Shown piece by piece: positions 9,077-16,885 of a DNA stretch of 64,000 bases; positions within the stretch are counted from its first letter, which is position 1; each line of letters opens with the position of its first letter. Under the pieces are notes generated by a model, which ran no database searches, was not told the DNA's origin, and worked only from the letters and a program-made list of their open reading frames with translations. Both the position numbers and the translations under genes were made by a program. This DNA comes from Rhizobium sp. L51/94 (GTDB lineage: Bacteria; Pseudomonadota; Alphaproteobacteria; Rhizobiales; Rhizobiaceae). The stretch lies in NCBI RefSeq assembly GCF_019355555.1, contig NZ_CP072144.1:1-64000 (forward strand), in the 5' to 3' direction.

Positions 9077-9988
9077 TTACCAGCTGAAGCCGGCAGCATT
9101 TTCCTTGGTCACAGGCTTCACGTCGATCGGAACTTCCTTCGGCACGACGCGGGCTCCCCACTTCTGGGCGAGCGCCATGGCAAGACCGACACGCACCTGG
9201 TCACGCGGGAATTGCGCCGTCGTCTCGATGAAGGCCGTGCCGTCGGCAATCGCCTTGACCGCTTCCGGAGCGCCGTCGACGGAGGTCAGCTTGATGTCCT
9301 TGTTGGATCCCTGGATGGCCGAGAGCGCGCCCATCGCACCGCCGTCGTTGACCGAAAAGATGCCCTTTAGGTTAGGATGCGACTGGATCATGTTCTCGAC
9401 GACGCCGAGCGCAACCGAGCGATCCTGGCGACCGTTCTGCGTGTCGACCAGCTTGATGCCGCTGAATTCGGCGAGCGCCTGCTTGCAGCCTTCGACGCGC
9501 TGCAGGATCGGCACGACGGCAATGCCGTCGAGAATGGCAACTTCTCCGGTGCCATTCAGGGACTTGGCCAAGAACTGGCAAGACTGGTAGCCGGCGTCCT
9601 TGTTCTTCGAGCCGACGAAGGTGTCGACCGGGCCGTTGGCATTGGCATCGACGGCGACGACGATGACGTTCGCATCCTTGGCCATCTTAACCGCGGATTC
9701 GACGCCGGCGGAATCGGTGGGGTTGATCAGCAGGATGTCGATCTTCTGCTCCAGCATGTCCTCGATATCGGAAATCTGCTTGGCGACGTCATGGTTGGCA
9801 TCGGTGACGACAACATCGGCGCCAATGCTTTTCGCGGCTTCCTTGAGAGCCTCCTGCATCGACACGAAGTAGGGGTTGTTCAACTCCTGAAACGTCATGC
9901 CGATCTTGAGCTTGGCTTCCTGCGCCATGGCTGGCGCGGTGGCCATTGCCAAGGTCGCAATCGATAGCGCGATCAAAGTCTTCTTCAT
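9077..9988 (-). CDS. Sugar ABC transporter periplasmic binding protein (RbsB-like)
   Basis: A 303-residue protein with a signal peptide ending at AMAQ, near residue 22. A type I periplasmic binding fold follows (KIGMTFQELNNPYF, INPTDSAGVE, VDANANGPVDTFVGSKN, SVNDGGAMGALSAI). It captures the sugar or polyol for the downstream ATPase and permease. The transporter's position between an AraC regulator and rbtD points to ribitol. It begins about 100 bases downstream of the AraC gene. A short hairpin-forming stretch (ACCCC/GGGGT near 10065-10080) lies in that gap, where an additional promoter or attenuator could be. Confidence 0.92.
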   Translation of the reverse strand: MKKTLIALSIATLAMATAPAMAQEAKLKIGMTFQELNNPYFVSMQEALKEAAKSIGADVVVTDANHDVAKQISDIEDMLEQKIDILLINPTDSAGVESAVKMAKDANVIVVAVDANANGPVDTFVGSKNKDAGYQSCQFLAKSLNGTGEVAILDGIAVVPILQRVEGCKQALAEFSGIKLVDTQNGRQDRSVALGVVENMIQSHPNLKGIFSVNDGGAMGALSAIQGSNKDIKLTSVDGAPEAVKAIADGTAFIETTAQFPRDQVRVGLAMALAQKWGARVVPKEVPIDVKPVTKENAAGFSW

Positions 9989-10092
9989 CTCGGTCTTCCT
10001 CCCTTAGATGACGACAGGCAAAGCCTGTCCCTTTCCGGAAAGCACCATGCCTTCCGAATGCAAACCCCTTCCGGGGTATCGGGTTTTCGCTG

Positions 10093-10977
10093 TTACTCCG
10101 CCGCCATCAGCTCTCCGTTGGCAGCAAACGTCGTGCGGAATTGCGATGGCGACATTCCCTTCTGCTTCAGGAAATGCCGGTTGAAATTGGATATGTTCGA
10201 GAAGCCGATCTCGAAGCAGACCTCGGCGACCTTCACCTCCGGCTGCGTCAGCAGCATCAGGCAGGCGAGATCCACGCGCAGCTGGTTTTTGTAGCGCACC
10301 AGCGTCGTGCCGGTGTGGCGTTTGAAAGCGCGCGAAAAAGAACTGGGGCTCTGTCCGACGAGATCGGCCAGTTCGCGCTCGTCGATGTCGTCCGTCAAGT
10401 GGTCCCGCAGATGGGCGATGGCGCGGTTTATGCCACAGTCGTTGATGCTTGGGAGGTCGAGTTCATAGCTCAGGCTGGCAAGCACTTCCGGTTCGGGGGC
10501 ACGGGCGAGGATGTCGAGGATCTCCCAGAATAGCGCCAGCCGCTTCATACCCTGCGCTTCGATCAGTTGCTCCATCAACGGCTGCACTTCCACGCCAGCA
10601 GCCGGATCGAACAGCAGTCCGCGACTACTGCGTTTCAGGAGCGGTCCGAGCGCCTCCATCTCGGGCAAGCTGGCGATGCAATCCTGAATTAGTTTTTCGG
10701 GAAACTGGATGACCAGATTGCGCGTCGGAACGATCTCGCCCGGTGCGATCTCGGAAATCCAGTTCTGGGGAAGATTGGGGCCGGTCATGATCAACTGGCC
10801 GGGCTCGAACCGACCGATGTGGTCGCCGATATAAAATTGCCCGGACGTCGCAACGACCAGATGGATCTCATATTCGGGGTGATAATGCCAGCGCACCGTG
10901 CGAAACGGGTATCCGTGCTTCCACGCGGCAAAGGACTCGCCCTTGCGGATATGAACCAGTTCGAGATCCGGCTGCAT
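10093..10977 (-). CDS. AraC-family regulator of the pentitol operon
   Basis: A 294-residue regulator with an N-terminal cupin-like sensing domain (RWHYHPEYEIHLVV, GDHIGRFEPGQLIMTGPNLP) and a C-terminal double HTH (ELADLVGQSPSSFSRAFKRH and VAEVCFEIGFSNISNFNRHF). ATG 10977 is preceded by GGAGGAG at 4-5 bases; a GTG at 10992 overlaps that Shine-Dalgarno and is not favoured. It is the first gene of the co-directional cluster and probably activates it in response to a pentitol or pentulose. Confidence 0.88.
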   Translation of the reverse strand: MQPDLELVHIRKGESFAAWKHGYPFRTVRWHYHPEYEIHLVVATSGQFYIGDHIGRFEPGQLIMTGPNLPQNWISEIAPGEIVPTRNLVIQFPEKLIQDCIASLPEMEALGPLLKRSSRGLLFDPAAGVEVQPLMEQLIEAQGMKRLALFWEILDILARAPEPEVLASLSYELDLPSINDCGINRAIAHLRDHLTDDIDERELADLVGQSPSSFSRAFKRHTGTTLVRYKNQLRVDLACLMLLTQPEVKVAEVCFEIGFSNISNFNRHFLKQKGMSPSQFRTTFAANGELMAAE

Positions 10978-11287
10978 GTTTACTCCTCCCACTCACGCCT
11001 TCCAGTTTCCTGGCAAAATCTGCAAACCTCCAAATTCGCAGATCCAACGCTTGCCATAACGATATCCCTCATTTGCCGGGGCCTCTACCTCAGCGCAGAT
11101 CTATTAAAGATACTTTTTTGACGCCTTGATGTGGTTGAGTGCCCAATCTCCATTGATCATCTACCAATCACGACACCAGAGCTTCACCATCTGCGATGAC
11201 CATATCTCCTGGCCGGCACTCTTCATCACGGAACGGTGAGGACCCTCTTGCGTTGTGGATGTGCAAGCAAACAACGGAGGATATCCC
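10978..11287. promoter_or_regulatory. Divergent intergenic region, araC and DUF3597 gene
   Basis: This 310-base gap separates the AraC gene (minus) from the DUF3597 gene (plus), so promoters for both are expected. The only structure noted is an inverted repeat ATCTGC (11018-11023)/GCAGAT (11038-11043) with a 14-base spacer, about 40 bases upstream of the AraC start. It is a possible AraC half-site pair. No convincing sigma-70 pair is claimed. Confidence 0.3.
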
Positions 11288-11716
11288 ATGAGCATTTTCG
11301 ACCGCATCAAGAACGCCATTTTCGGCCAGGCGCAGGCTGCAGGCACAACACAGGCATCGACTGCCAGCACGACCGCGGCGGCAACCCCGGTTTCAAATCC
11401 CGCCCCCGGCGCCGCCACACCGGCACCATCCGCGCCATCGGCATCCATCCCCGCACAGTCCGTTGACGTCGCCCCGATCCTCGATGCCGCTGTTCAGAAG
11501 TCCGGCCAGAGGCTCGACTGGAAACACTCCATCGTCGACCTCATGAAGGCACTCGGCATGGACGCCAGCCTTGAAGAACGCAAGGAGCTCGCAGCTGAAC
11601 TCCATTACCAGGGAGACGTTCACGACAGCGCCAAGATGAATACTTTCTTGCACAAGGCTTTGCTGCAGAAACTGTCTGAGAATGGCGGCAAGGTCCCACC
11701 CGAACTGCTCGACTAA
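11288..11716 (+). CDS. DUF3597 domain protein
   Basis: A 142-residue protein starting MSIFDRIKNAIFG. An Ala/Pro/Thr-rich linker (about residues 15-60) leads to a compact C-terminal domain (SVDVAPILDAA, GQRLDWKHSIVDLMKALGMD, ELAAELHYQGD, NTFLHKALLQKLSENGG) typical of DUF3597, a LysM-associated helical domain of unknown function. ATG 11288 has GGAGG at seven bases; an upstream in-frame GTG is not favoured. It is monocistronic with a strong terminator 24 bases downstream. Related proteins are often stress-associated, but no function can be assigned. Confidence 0.85.
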   Translation: MSIFDRIKNAIFGQAQAAGTTQASTASTTAAATPVSNPAPGAATPAPSAPSASIPAQSVDVAPILDAAVQKSGQRLDWKHSIVDLMKALGMDASLEERKELAAELHYQGDVHDSAKMNTFLHKALLQKLSENGGKVPPELLD

Positions 11717-11740
11717 TCCAGAAGCGTGCAACAAAAACAG

Positions 11741-11770
11741 ACGCCCTTCGGATTCGGGGGGCGTTTTTTT
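11741..11770 (+). terminator. Rho-independent terminator after the DUF3597 gene
   Basis: Stem ACGCCC (11741-11746) pairs with GGGCGT (11759-11764) and runs into seven consecutive T residues (11764-11770). Confidence 0.85.
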
Positions 11771-11826
11771 GTGCTGGTAGCTTGTAAGGAGAATGCGCGG
11801 CGGGCCGTGGCGTTAGCTCGGAGGCT

Positions 11827-12060
11827 CTAAATGCCGACGGATGACCGGAGACTGACGGTTGCGAGGACCCGGCCGGTGCCGTCCGCCACTTCCAGAATTC
11901 TGTCGCCAATGCATTTGCCGGCCAGAATGCGCTCGACGACAAGGGCACGCGCTGAAAGTGCAGCCTCCAGTTCTGCTGCATGCAGATCCGGTAGCTCGGA
12001 GCCATCCGGATCCTCGATCACTATGTCGCCTTCCCGGATATGAAAGTAAAATCTCGCCAT
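11827..12060 (-). CDS. Small DUF6894-type protein
   Basis: A 77-residue protein beginning MARFYFHIREGDIVIEDPDG. The FYFH opening, the acidic EDPDG turn and the ARALVVERI helix are the pattern of the DUF6894 family, small cytosolic proteins that are abundant and often multicopy in rhizobia and of unknown function. The start is set by homology to that pattern; no clear Shine-Dalgarno is seen and a TTG lies nine bases upstream. It is transcribed in the same direction as the Crp/Fnr gene 40 bases upstream. Confidence 0.7.
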   Translation of the reverse strand: MARFYFHIREGDIVIEDPDGSELPDLHAAELEAALSARALVVERILAGKCIGDRILEVADGTGRVLATVSLRSSVGI

Positions 12061-12099
12061 ACAGGACAAAACTGTATCGGACGAATTGGTTCCGGATAG

Positions 12100-12816
12100 C
12101 TATCTCATGCTTCCGATAAGCCGCTCGAATTCCGCTTCGGCAACTCCATACGCATCGCCCGCGAAAGCCTGCAGCCCATCCCGGTCTCTGATTGTGACCA
12201 AGCCGCGCGTGTTCGAAATGAAATGCTCGCCTTCAAGCACGTGCAGCGAGTCCGTTACGCTCTGGCGTCTGACGTTCATCATGGAAGACAGGAAGTCGTG
12301 CGTCAGGGGCAAGGCAGCTCCCTCTGACCTGTCATGGACCATCAGCAGCCAGCGCGAAAGCCGCTTCTCGACAGAGTGAGTGGCATTGGAAAGCGACGTA
12401 TAGGCTGTCTGGACGAACAACGTCTGGGCATAGCGGCTGAGAGTTCGTCGGAGAGAGCGGCTCTCTGCCAACAGGTCAAACAGGATTTCGTTTTTGATGC
12501 TGTGCCCGTGGCCTTCCACTTGCATGAACACCTTGAACGGCGCTTGGGTGTCTTCGAACAGGCTGTTCGGCGGTGACATGCCCTCGCGACCGAAAATGGC
12601 AACTTCGACTTCGCTGCCAGCCGGCGAAATACCTATGATCGACCCGATGCCCGTTTCCGGAAAATAGCTGTAATCGGCCGGGACATGCGGCTCGGCCATC
12701 ACCAGAAGTCGCGGCAGCGTGACCGGTATCAGGTGCGGAACCAGCAATTCCCTATCTCGACTGTCCAGATGATTTATCAGGCGGTTGAGCATGTTTGCCG
12801 TGCTTGGTGATGTCAT
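12100..12816 (-). CDS. Crp/Fnr-family transcriptional regulator
   Basis: A 238-residue protein with an N-terminal cyclic-nucleotide-binding-like beta barrel (YFPETGIGSIIGI, EVAIFGREGM) and a C-terminal winged helix (LPLTHDFLSSMMNVRRQSVT, VTIRDRDGLQAF). It lacks the Fnr cysteine cluster and the residues for heme or cAMP binding cannot be judged, so its signal is unknown. This divergent subgroup is numerous in rhizobia. It lies downstream of the LOV kinase/receiver pair in the same direction with a 109-base gap. Confidence 0.85.
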   Translation of the reverse strand: MTSPSTANMLNRLINHLDSRDRELLVPHLIPVTLPRLLVMAEPHVPADYSYFPETGIGSIIGISPAGSEVEVAIFGREGMSPPNSLFEDTQAPFKVFMQVEGHGHSIKNEILFDLLAESRSLRRTLSRYAQTLFVQTAYTSLSNATHSVEKRLSRWLLMVHDRSEGAALPLTHDFLSSMMNVRRQSVTDSLHVLEGEHFISNTRGLVTIRDRDGLQAFAGDAYGVAEAEFERLIGSMR

Positions 12817-12925
12817 AAACGCAAGCTAACGGCGCTCTCTCCGCAACGCAAGGCAATATGCGCTTGTCCCGTAGGTACGCACTGCTGCAGCGCTGTCGTT
12901 GTTGTGCAAGACCTCAGCTCTGTTC

Positions 12926-13372
12926 TCACCACGTGGAAGCAAGGTGGGGAGACGCAAGGAAGCTGCCCGGAAGGGCGGCATTGGGCGGCGGTCTGCAGAC
13001 GCTTTCCTGGAGATACCACAGAGCGTTCATAAAGCCGTGACGGGAGAATGGCTTCGGGATGACACCATGGGCTCCCGCGAAATCGTCCGGTATCTTGTTG
13101 GGATTCGCCGTCACAAAAATGATGATCGTGTGGGACCAGCGCTTCTGGATATGCGCGCACACATCCAGCCCTGTCGTGTTGCGGGCGAGTTGCATGTCGA
13201 CGAAGGCAATGTCTGGGGCCTTAGGGGGCTCCAGTTCCTCCACCTCGTAGAGCGATGCCGCCTCGCCTATGACGGTATGCCCAGCATCCTCGACCATCAT
13301 TCCCACATCCATGGCAAGGAGGGCCTCGTCTTCGACGATCAGGACACTCAAGGGCGGCTTGGGGCGTTCCAT
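12926..13372 (-). CDS. Single-domain response regulator partner of LOV kinase
   Basis: A 148-residue CheY-like receiver with no output domain. The acidic pocket is E14-D15, the phosphoacceptor D59 (AFVDMQ), the switch T88 (FVTAN) and the conserved lysine K107 (IPKPF). A short proline-rich tail follows. It begins three bases after the stop of the LOV histidine kinase, so the two are surely co-transcribed and form a two-component pair. With no DNA-binding domain it likely acts as a phosphorelay intermediate or by protein contact, as other HWE/HisKA_2-linked single receivers do. Confidence 0.88.
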   Translation of the reverse strand: MERPKPPLSVLIVEDEALLAMDVGMMVEDAGHTVIGEAASLYEVEELEPPKAPDIAFVDMQLARNTTGLDVCAHIQKRWSHTIIIFVTANPNKIPDDFAGAHGVIPKPFSRHGFMNALWYLQESVCRPPPNAALPGSFLASPHLASTW

Positions 13373-13375
13373 CGA

Positions 13376-14470
13376 TTAATTCCCGTTCTGCAGAGACAGC
13401 GTCACGCGCGTGCCGGCCGATAGCGTCGACCAGTCGACCGTCGCGTCCGTCTGTCTGGCAAGTCTGTTAATAAGGGTACGACCCAAACCTGTCGGCGGTT
13501 CGCTCGGCATGCCGATGCCGTCGTCTTCGACAGTAATCGTCGCCCTGCTTCCCTCGGAGCGGCCGGTAACCGCAATCGTCCCTGCCCGGCCATCGCGAAG
13601 GCCGTGCTTGATGGCGTTGGTGAGAATCTCGTTCAGAACCAGGCCGAGGGAGGATGCCTTGCCGGCCGGCACGAGAATGGGGTCCACATCGCATTTCAGC
13701 ACAATGTCCCCTCTCCCGCTCGACCCGATGACATCCTCCGCCAGTTTCGTGGCGAATTCGCCGATGTCGAACTTTGTCACGTCGCCGGACTGGTACAGGG
13801 TACGGTGCACCGTCGCCAGGGCATCGATCCGCTCCATCATCGCTTCCAGCTTCGACGTAATGACCGGGTCGCCGATCGTCCGCGCCTGAAGCCTCAGCAA
13901 TGAGCCAATCATCGTCAGGTTGTTCTTGACGCGGTGATCTACTTCGTGAAGCAACACCGTCTTTGCCTCGAGAGCCGCTTCGAGTTCAGCAGTCCGTCGC
14001 TCGACTTCCTTTTCTACCAAAGCCGCCTGTTCGAGGACCGTCCTGCTGAAAGCCACGTGCTTCGTCACATCGAGCTGCGAGGCAAAGAAAAACTGGATTT
14101 CGCCGAGATCGTTGCGCACGGGGCTGAGATACAGAGCGTTCCAGAATGTCGATCCATCTTTTCGATAATTAAGCAATTCGACGGAGACGCTTTCTCCGCC
14201 GGCGATTGCAGCACGAATCTTTGAAACCGCAGAACGGTCTGTCTCAGGACCCTGGAGGAAACGGCAGTTCCGACCTAGCACTTCGTGCTGCGCGTAGCCG
14301 GTCAGTGCCTGGAACGCCTCGTTGCAAAAGACGATCGGGTTGTCGGGCTGAGACGGGTCGGTGATGACCATCGGCATTCTAGTCGCGCGCACTGCTGCGG
14401 CGAAGGGGTCTCCCCTGCCATGCGCGTAGTTGAGTCTGTCGGTCAGGTGCCAGTCGTCGCGCTGCTCCAC
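13376..14470 (-). CDS. Blue-light LOV-domain histidine kinase
   Basis: A cytosolic sensor kinase of about 364 residues. The N-terminal PAS domain carries the flavin-adduct motif GRNCRFLQGPETD, with the photoactive cysteine at about residue 69. The QLDVT end of the domain leads into a coiled coil (LVEKEVERRTAELEAALEAK), then a HisKA_2 dimerisation domain with phosphoacceptor His in HEVDHRVKNNL (about residue 179). The HATPase follows with N-box LNEILTNAIKHG and VEDDGIGMP. Architecture matches the LOV-HK of Rhizobium leguminosarum and Brucella, which control adhesion, exopolysaccharide or virulence in light. The start is ambiguous: GTG 14470 has GGAG at five bases, while ATG 14485 has none. An insertion element lies 148 bases upstream. 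Confidence 0.9.
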   Translation of the reverse strand: MEQRDDWHLTDRLNYAHGRGDPFAAAVRATRMPMVITDPSQPDNPIVFCNEAFQALTGYAQHEVLGRNCRFLQGPETDRSAVSKIRAAIAGGESVSVELLNYRKDGSTFWNALYLSPVRNDLGEIQFFFASQLDVTKHVAFSRTVLEQAALVEKEVERRTAELEAALEAKTVLLHEVDHRVKNNLTMIGSLLRLQARTIGDPVITSKLEAMMERIDALATVHRTLYQSGDVTKFDIGEFATKLAEDVIGSSGRGDIVLKCDVDPILVPAGKASSLGLVLNEILTNAIKHGLRDGRAGTIAVTGRSEGSRATITVEDDGIGMPSEPPTGLGRTLINRLARQTDATVDWSTLSAGTRVTLSLQNGN

Positions 14471-14612
14471 AGTAACTCCACACATCAATTTAATTTCACG
14501 AGCCGATAAACGTCTCCAAGCTTCAGTTGGTTCCTGGCAAATAAGGCGCGTGAAGGTAGTGGATGGAAAGAAGGGAATCGACCAACTCGACAGCTGGTGC
14601 CATCGACCTCAA

Positions 14613-14617
14613 AGCGA
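14613..14617. repeat. Left copy of target-site duplication AGCGA
   Basis: AGCGA directly precedes the left end of the insertion element and recurs at 16881-16885 directly after its right end. This is the expected 5-bp target-site duplication. Confidence 0.75.
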
Positions 14618-14642
14618 GGGTACGTGGGGCAGATTCGGTGGC
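14618..14642 (+). repeat. Left terminal inverted repeat
   Basis: 25 bases beginning GGGTACGTGGGG. They pair with the reverse complement of 16856-16880 with one mismatch at position 19. Confidence 0.85.
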
Positions 14643-14749
14643 AGCGTTTCGGCGCCGTGCCTAGAAAGTGTGCATAACCGCACGCGTTGATAACTGTTTC
14701 TCGGCTTGGGGGATTCCCTGAGCGGGGCAAATCATGATTCGATTCCATC

Positions 14750-16414
14750 ATGAAGAAACGGCTCCCCTCCCCCGAGCATGCCGACACGCTTTCGCTGAAT
14801 GCGTTGCGCGGGCTTGTGACGGGTCTGCTGGAGCGGTCGCTGCAAGCGGAAGCCCGGCTCGAGAAGCTTGAAGTCGACAACATCCAGCTTCGCGAAGAGA
14901 ACGCCGCCCTTCGCCTGGAGAACACCCGGCTGAAACTCGAGAACCAGCTGCTGCGCGACGAGATCGCCCGGCTGAAGAACCTGCCACCCCGGCCGCCGTT
15001 TCGCTCCTCCGGCATGGAGAAGGCAACGGATGCCAAACCCGGCGACATATCGGCGCATAAGAAAAAGCCCCGTGGCCCGAAGCTGGATGTGAAGCGGGTG
15101 AGCCGGCAGGAAGTCCTGCGCGTCGATGCTCCTGTCGGGTCGCGCTTCAAGGGATACAGAAGCATCTATGTTCGCGATCTGGTGATGAAGGCGGAGCTTG
15201 TGCATTACCGCCGCGAATGCTGGCTGACGCCGGACGGAAAGACAATTCTTGCGTCCTTGCCGGCGGGGATCACTGCTGGCTACGGCCTCAACCTCAGGCG
15301 TCTTTGTCTGATGCTCCATACACAAGGGCAGGTGACGACCGGACGCCTCACGACATTGCTGAACGATATCGGTCTCGATATCTCAAAGCGCCAGGTGGTG
15401 CGACTTGTGACCGGGCAACTGGATGGCTTTGCAGCCGAGGATACGGCGGTGCTGCATGCCGGGTTGGTATCGTCGTCTTACGTCACTGTTGACGACACCG
15501 GCGCCCGTCATTGCCATAATAACGGTTACGCCACACACATCGGCGGCCCGAACTTTAGCGTTTTCCGCACGACGAAATCGAAATCACGGCTGAATTTTCT
15601 GTCGCTGCTACGCGGCAGTTACCAGGATTATGTGTTGAACGACGCTGCTTTTGAGTACTTGGAAGAACGCCGTGGTGGGTCACCGTTGACCGCCGGACTG
15701 AGGAGTTTTGAACCGCAACACTTCAGCAACCAGGTTCCGTTCATGACGCATCTGGCTGGCAAGGGCGTCGACATTTTTGATACGCAAGCCGTTGGCCTGC
15801 TTGCCGAAGCCGGGCTCTGGGGTGCCATCCGCCATCATGGTTTGGTGGGTGACATGGTGATCGTGTCCGACGATGCCGGCCAGTTCCGCGTCGGCAATCA
15901 TGCCCTCTGTTGGGTGCATGCAGAACGTCTGGTGCAAAAGTTGATGCCGGCAACCGCAAAGGAGGAGCGATGGGCCACAGTCGTCCGCGATCTCATCTGG
16001 CGATACTACAAAGCTTTGAAAGCCTACAAGCAGAACCCTACCCCAGCATCCGCTCCCGCATTCCGACGACGGTTCGATCGGATCTTCACTCTACGCACCG
16101 GTTATGAGGCCCTCGACAAGCTTCTTGAGCGGCTGCATCGAAGAAAGAACGAACTCCTGAAGGTGCTCGACTATCCCGACATTCCGCTGCACACCAACGC
16201 ATCGGAAAGCGCCCTGCGGACGATTGTGACCAAGCGGAAGATCTCTGGCGGCACGATGAGCCGAGACGGTCGCATTGCACGCGATACAATGCTCGGTCTG
16301 ATGCAGACGTGCCGGAAGCTCGGCATCTCATTTTACGACTATCTTGGCGACCGGCTCGGCATTGGTGGCGAGGCCATCCCGCAATTAGCAGGCCTTGTCG
16401 CGGCGAGAGCCTGA
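14750..16414 (+). CDS. IS66-like DDE transposase
   Basis: A 554-residue transposase. The N-terminus is a long leucine-zipper coiled coil (residues about 25-80: LEKLEVDNIQLREENAALRL and onward). A basic linker (KKKPRGPK) follows, then the RNase H-like catalytic core. Candidate catalytic acidic residues are VTVDDTGAR (first Asp), IVSDDAGQF (second Asp) and NASESALRTI (Glu), the last being the typical IS66 C-terminal signature. The zinc-finger block found before the core in classical IS66 TnpC is not seen. No good Shine-Dalgarno precedes ATG 14750. The frame is intact, so the protein may be active. Confidence 0.85.
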   Translation: MKKRLPSPEHADTLSLNALRGLVTGLLERSLQAEARLEKLEVDNIQLREENAALRLENTRLKLENQLLRDEIARLKNLPPRPPFRSSGMEKATDAKPGDISAHKKKPRGPKLDVKRVSRQEVLRVDAPVGSRFKGYRSIYVRDLVMKAELVHYRRECWLTPDGKTILASLPAGITAGYGLNLRRLCLMLHTQGQVTTGRLTTLLNDIGLDISKRQVVRLVTGQLDGFAAEDTAVLHAGLVSSSYVTVDDTGARHCHNNGYATHIGGPNFSVFRTTKSKSRLNFLSLLRGSYQDYVLNDAAFEYLEERRGGSPLTAGLRSFEPQHFSNQVPFMTHLAGKGVDIFDTQAVGLLAEAGLWGAIRHHGLVGDMVIVSDDAGQFRVGNHALCWVHAERLVQKLMPATAKEERWATVVRDLIWRYYKALKAYKQNPTPASAPAFRRRFDRIFTLRTGYEALDKLLERLHRRKNELLKVLDYPDIPLHTNASESALRTIVTKRKISGGTMSRDGRIARDTMLGLMQTCRKLGISFYDYLGDRLGIGGEAIPQLAGLVAARA

Positions 16415-16420
16415 GCGTTG

Positions 16421-16759
16421 CTAACGGCTGCCGGGCTTCGTGAATGGCAGCACGCGCCCATCCTTGGGCGTCAAGTCCTCCAAAACATTCCGCCCGATCA
16501 GCCTAACGAGCGTTGGTGAGACATTCCAGTGCTTCTCGTCATCAGAATGGATCGTCACGGTCTTGCGATTGCGACGGATGACGATACCCGTGATCGTTAT
16601 GCCGTCGTGTGTCTCGAACATCACAGCACTGCCGATCTTGATCTGCTGCAACGCTTGGTCTGTCTTTTGCCGATGCAGAAGATGAAGCCGTTCGACGATA
16701 CGCTCGTTCAACGCTAGCAGTTCGGTCTCATCGAGCGTGTCGATATCGATGTCGGTCAT
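16421..16759 (-). CDS. IS accessory protein with a small beta-barrel-like domain
   Basis: A 112-residue protein encoded inside the insertion element and convergent with the transposase. An N-terminal helix (ALNERIVERLHLLHRQKTDQ) is followed by a beta-rich segment (IGSAVMFETHDGITITGIVI, KTVTIHSDDEKHWNVSPTLV) resembling KOW/SH3-like barrels. I do not recognise a named family. ATG 16759 is used; an in-frame TTG at 16795 would add 12 residues, and the GGAGG stretch lies rather far upstream of the ATG. Its place within the element's ends suggests a role in regulating or assisting transposition, which is inference only. Confidence 0.6.
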   Translation of the reverse strand: MTDIDIDTLDETELLALNERIVERLHLLHRQKTDQALQQIKIGSAVMFETHDGITITGIVIRRNRKTVTIHSDDEKHWNVSPTLVRLIGRNVLEDLTPKDGRVLPFTKPGSR

Positions 16760-16855
16760 GGCGCAGATCCATCCTCCAATGGCAGTCTTCTTCAAGGACG
16801 ATGCCGATTATGATAGAAGGAAGTCAGCGACACAATTGCCTGACAAACCGGCAGC

Positions 16856-16880
16856 GCCACCAAATCTGCCCCACGTACCC
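16856..16880 (-). repeat. Right terminal inverted repeat
   Basis: Reverse complement begins GGGTACGTGGGG and matches the left end at 24 of 25 bases. Confidence 0.85.
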
Positions 16881-16885
16881 AGCGA
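16881..16885. repeat. Right copy of target-site duplication AGCGA
   Basis: Direct repeat of 14613-14617, immediately outside the right terminal inverted repeat. Confidence 0.75.

Larger units (their letters stand above)
14618..16880. mobile_element. Complete 2263-bp insertion sequence, IS66-like transposase
   Basis: The element is bounded by terminal inverted repeats that match at 24 of 25 positions, starting GGGTACGTGGGGCAGATT. It is flanked by the direct repeat AGCGA. Inside are an intact DDE transposase gene on plus (14750-16414) and a small accessory gene on minus (16421-16759), convergent with a six-base gap. Intact ends, clean duplication and an open transposase frame suggest recent and possibly active transposition. 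The lack of tnpA/tnpB-like genes, the GGGTACG ends and the 5-bp duplication differ from classical IS66 elements, which have GTAA ends and an 8-bp duplication. It sits between the LOV kinase and cspA. Confidence 0.88.

Noticed and set aside
8223..9590. 455-codon plus-strand frame opposite the pentitol ABC genes
   Set aside because: Shadow of the ATPase and binding-protein genes, with no ribosome site or recognisable domain.
14618..16880. Classical IS66 element with tnpA, tnpB and tnpC
   Set aside because: No tnpA/tnpB-like genes, different end sequence, and a 5-bp rather than 8-bp duplication.
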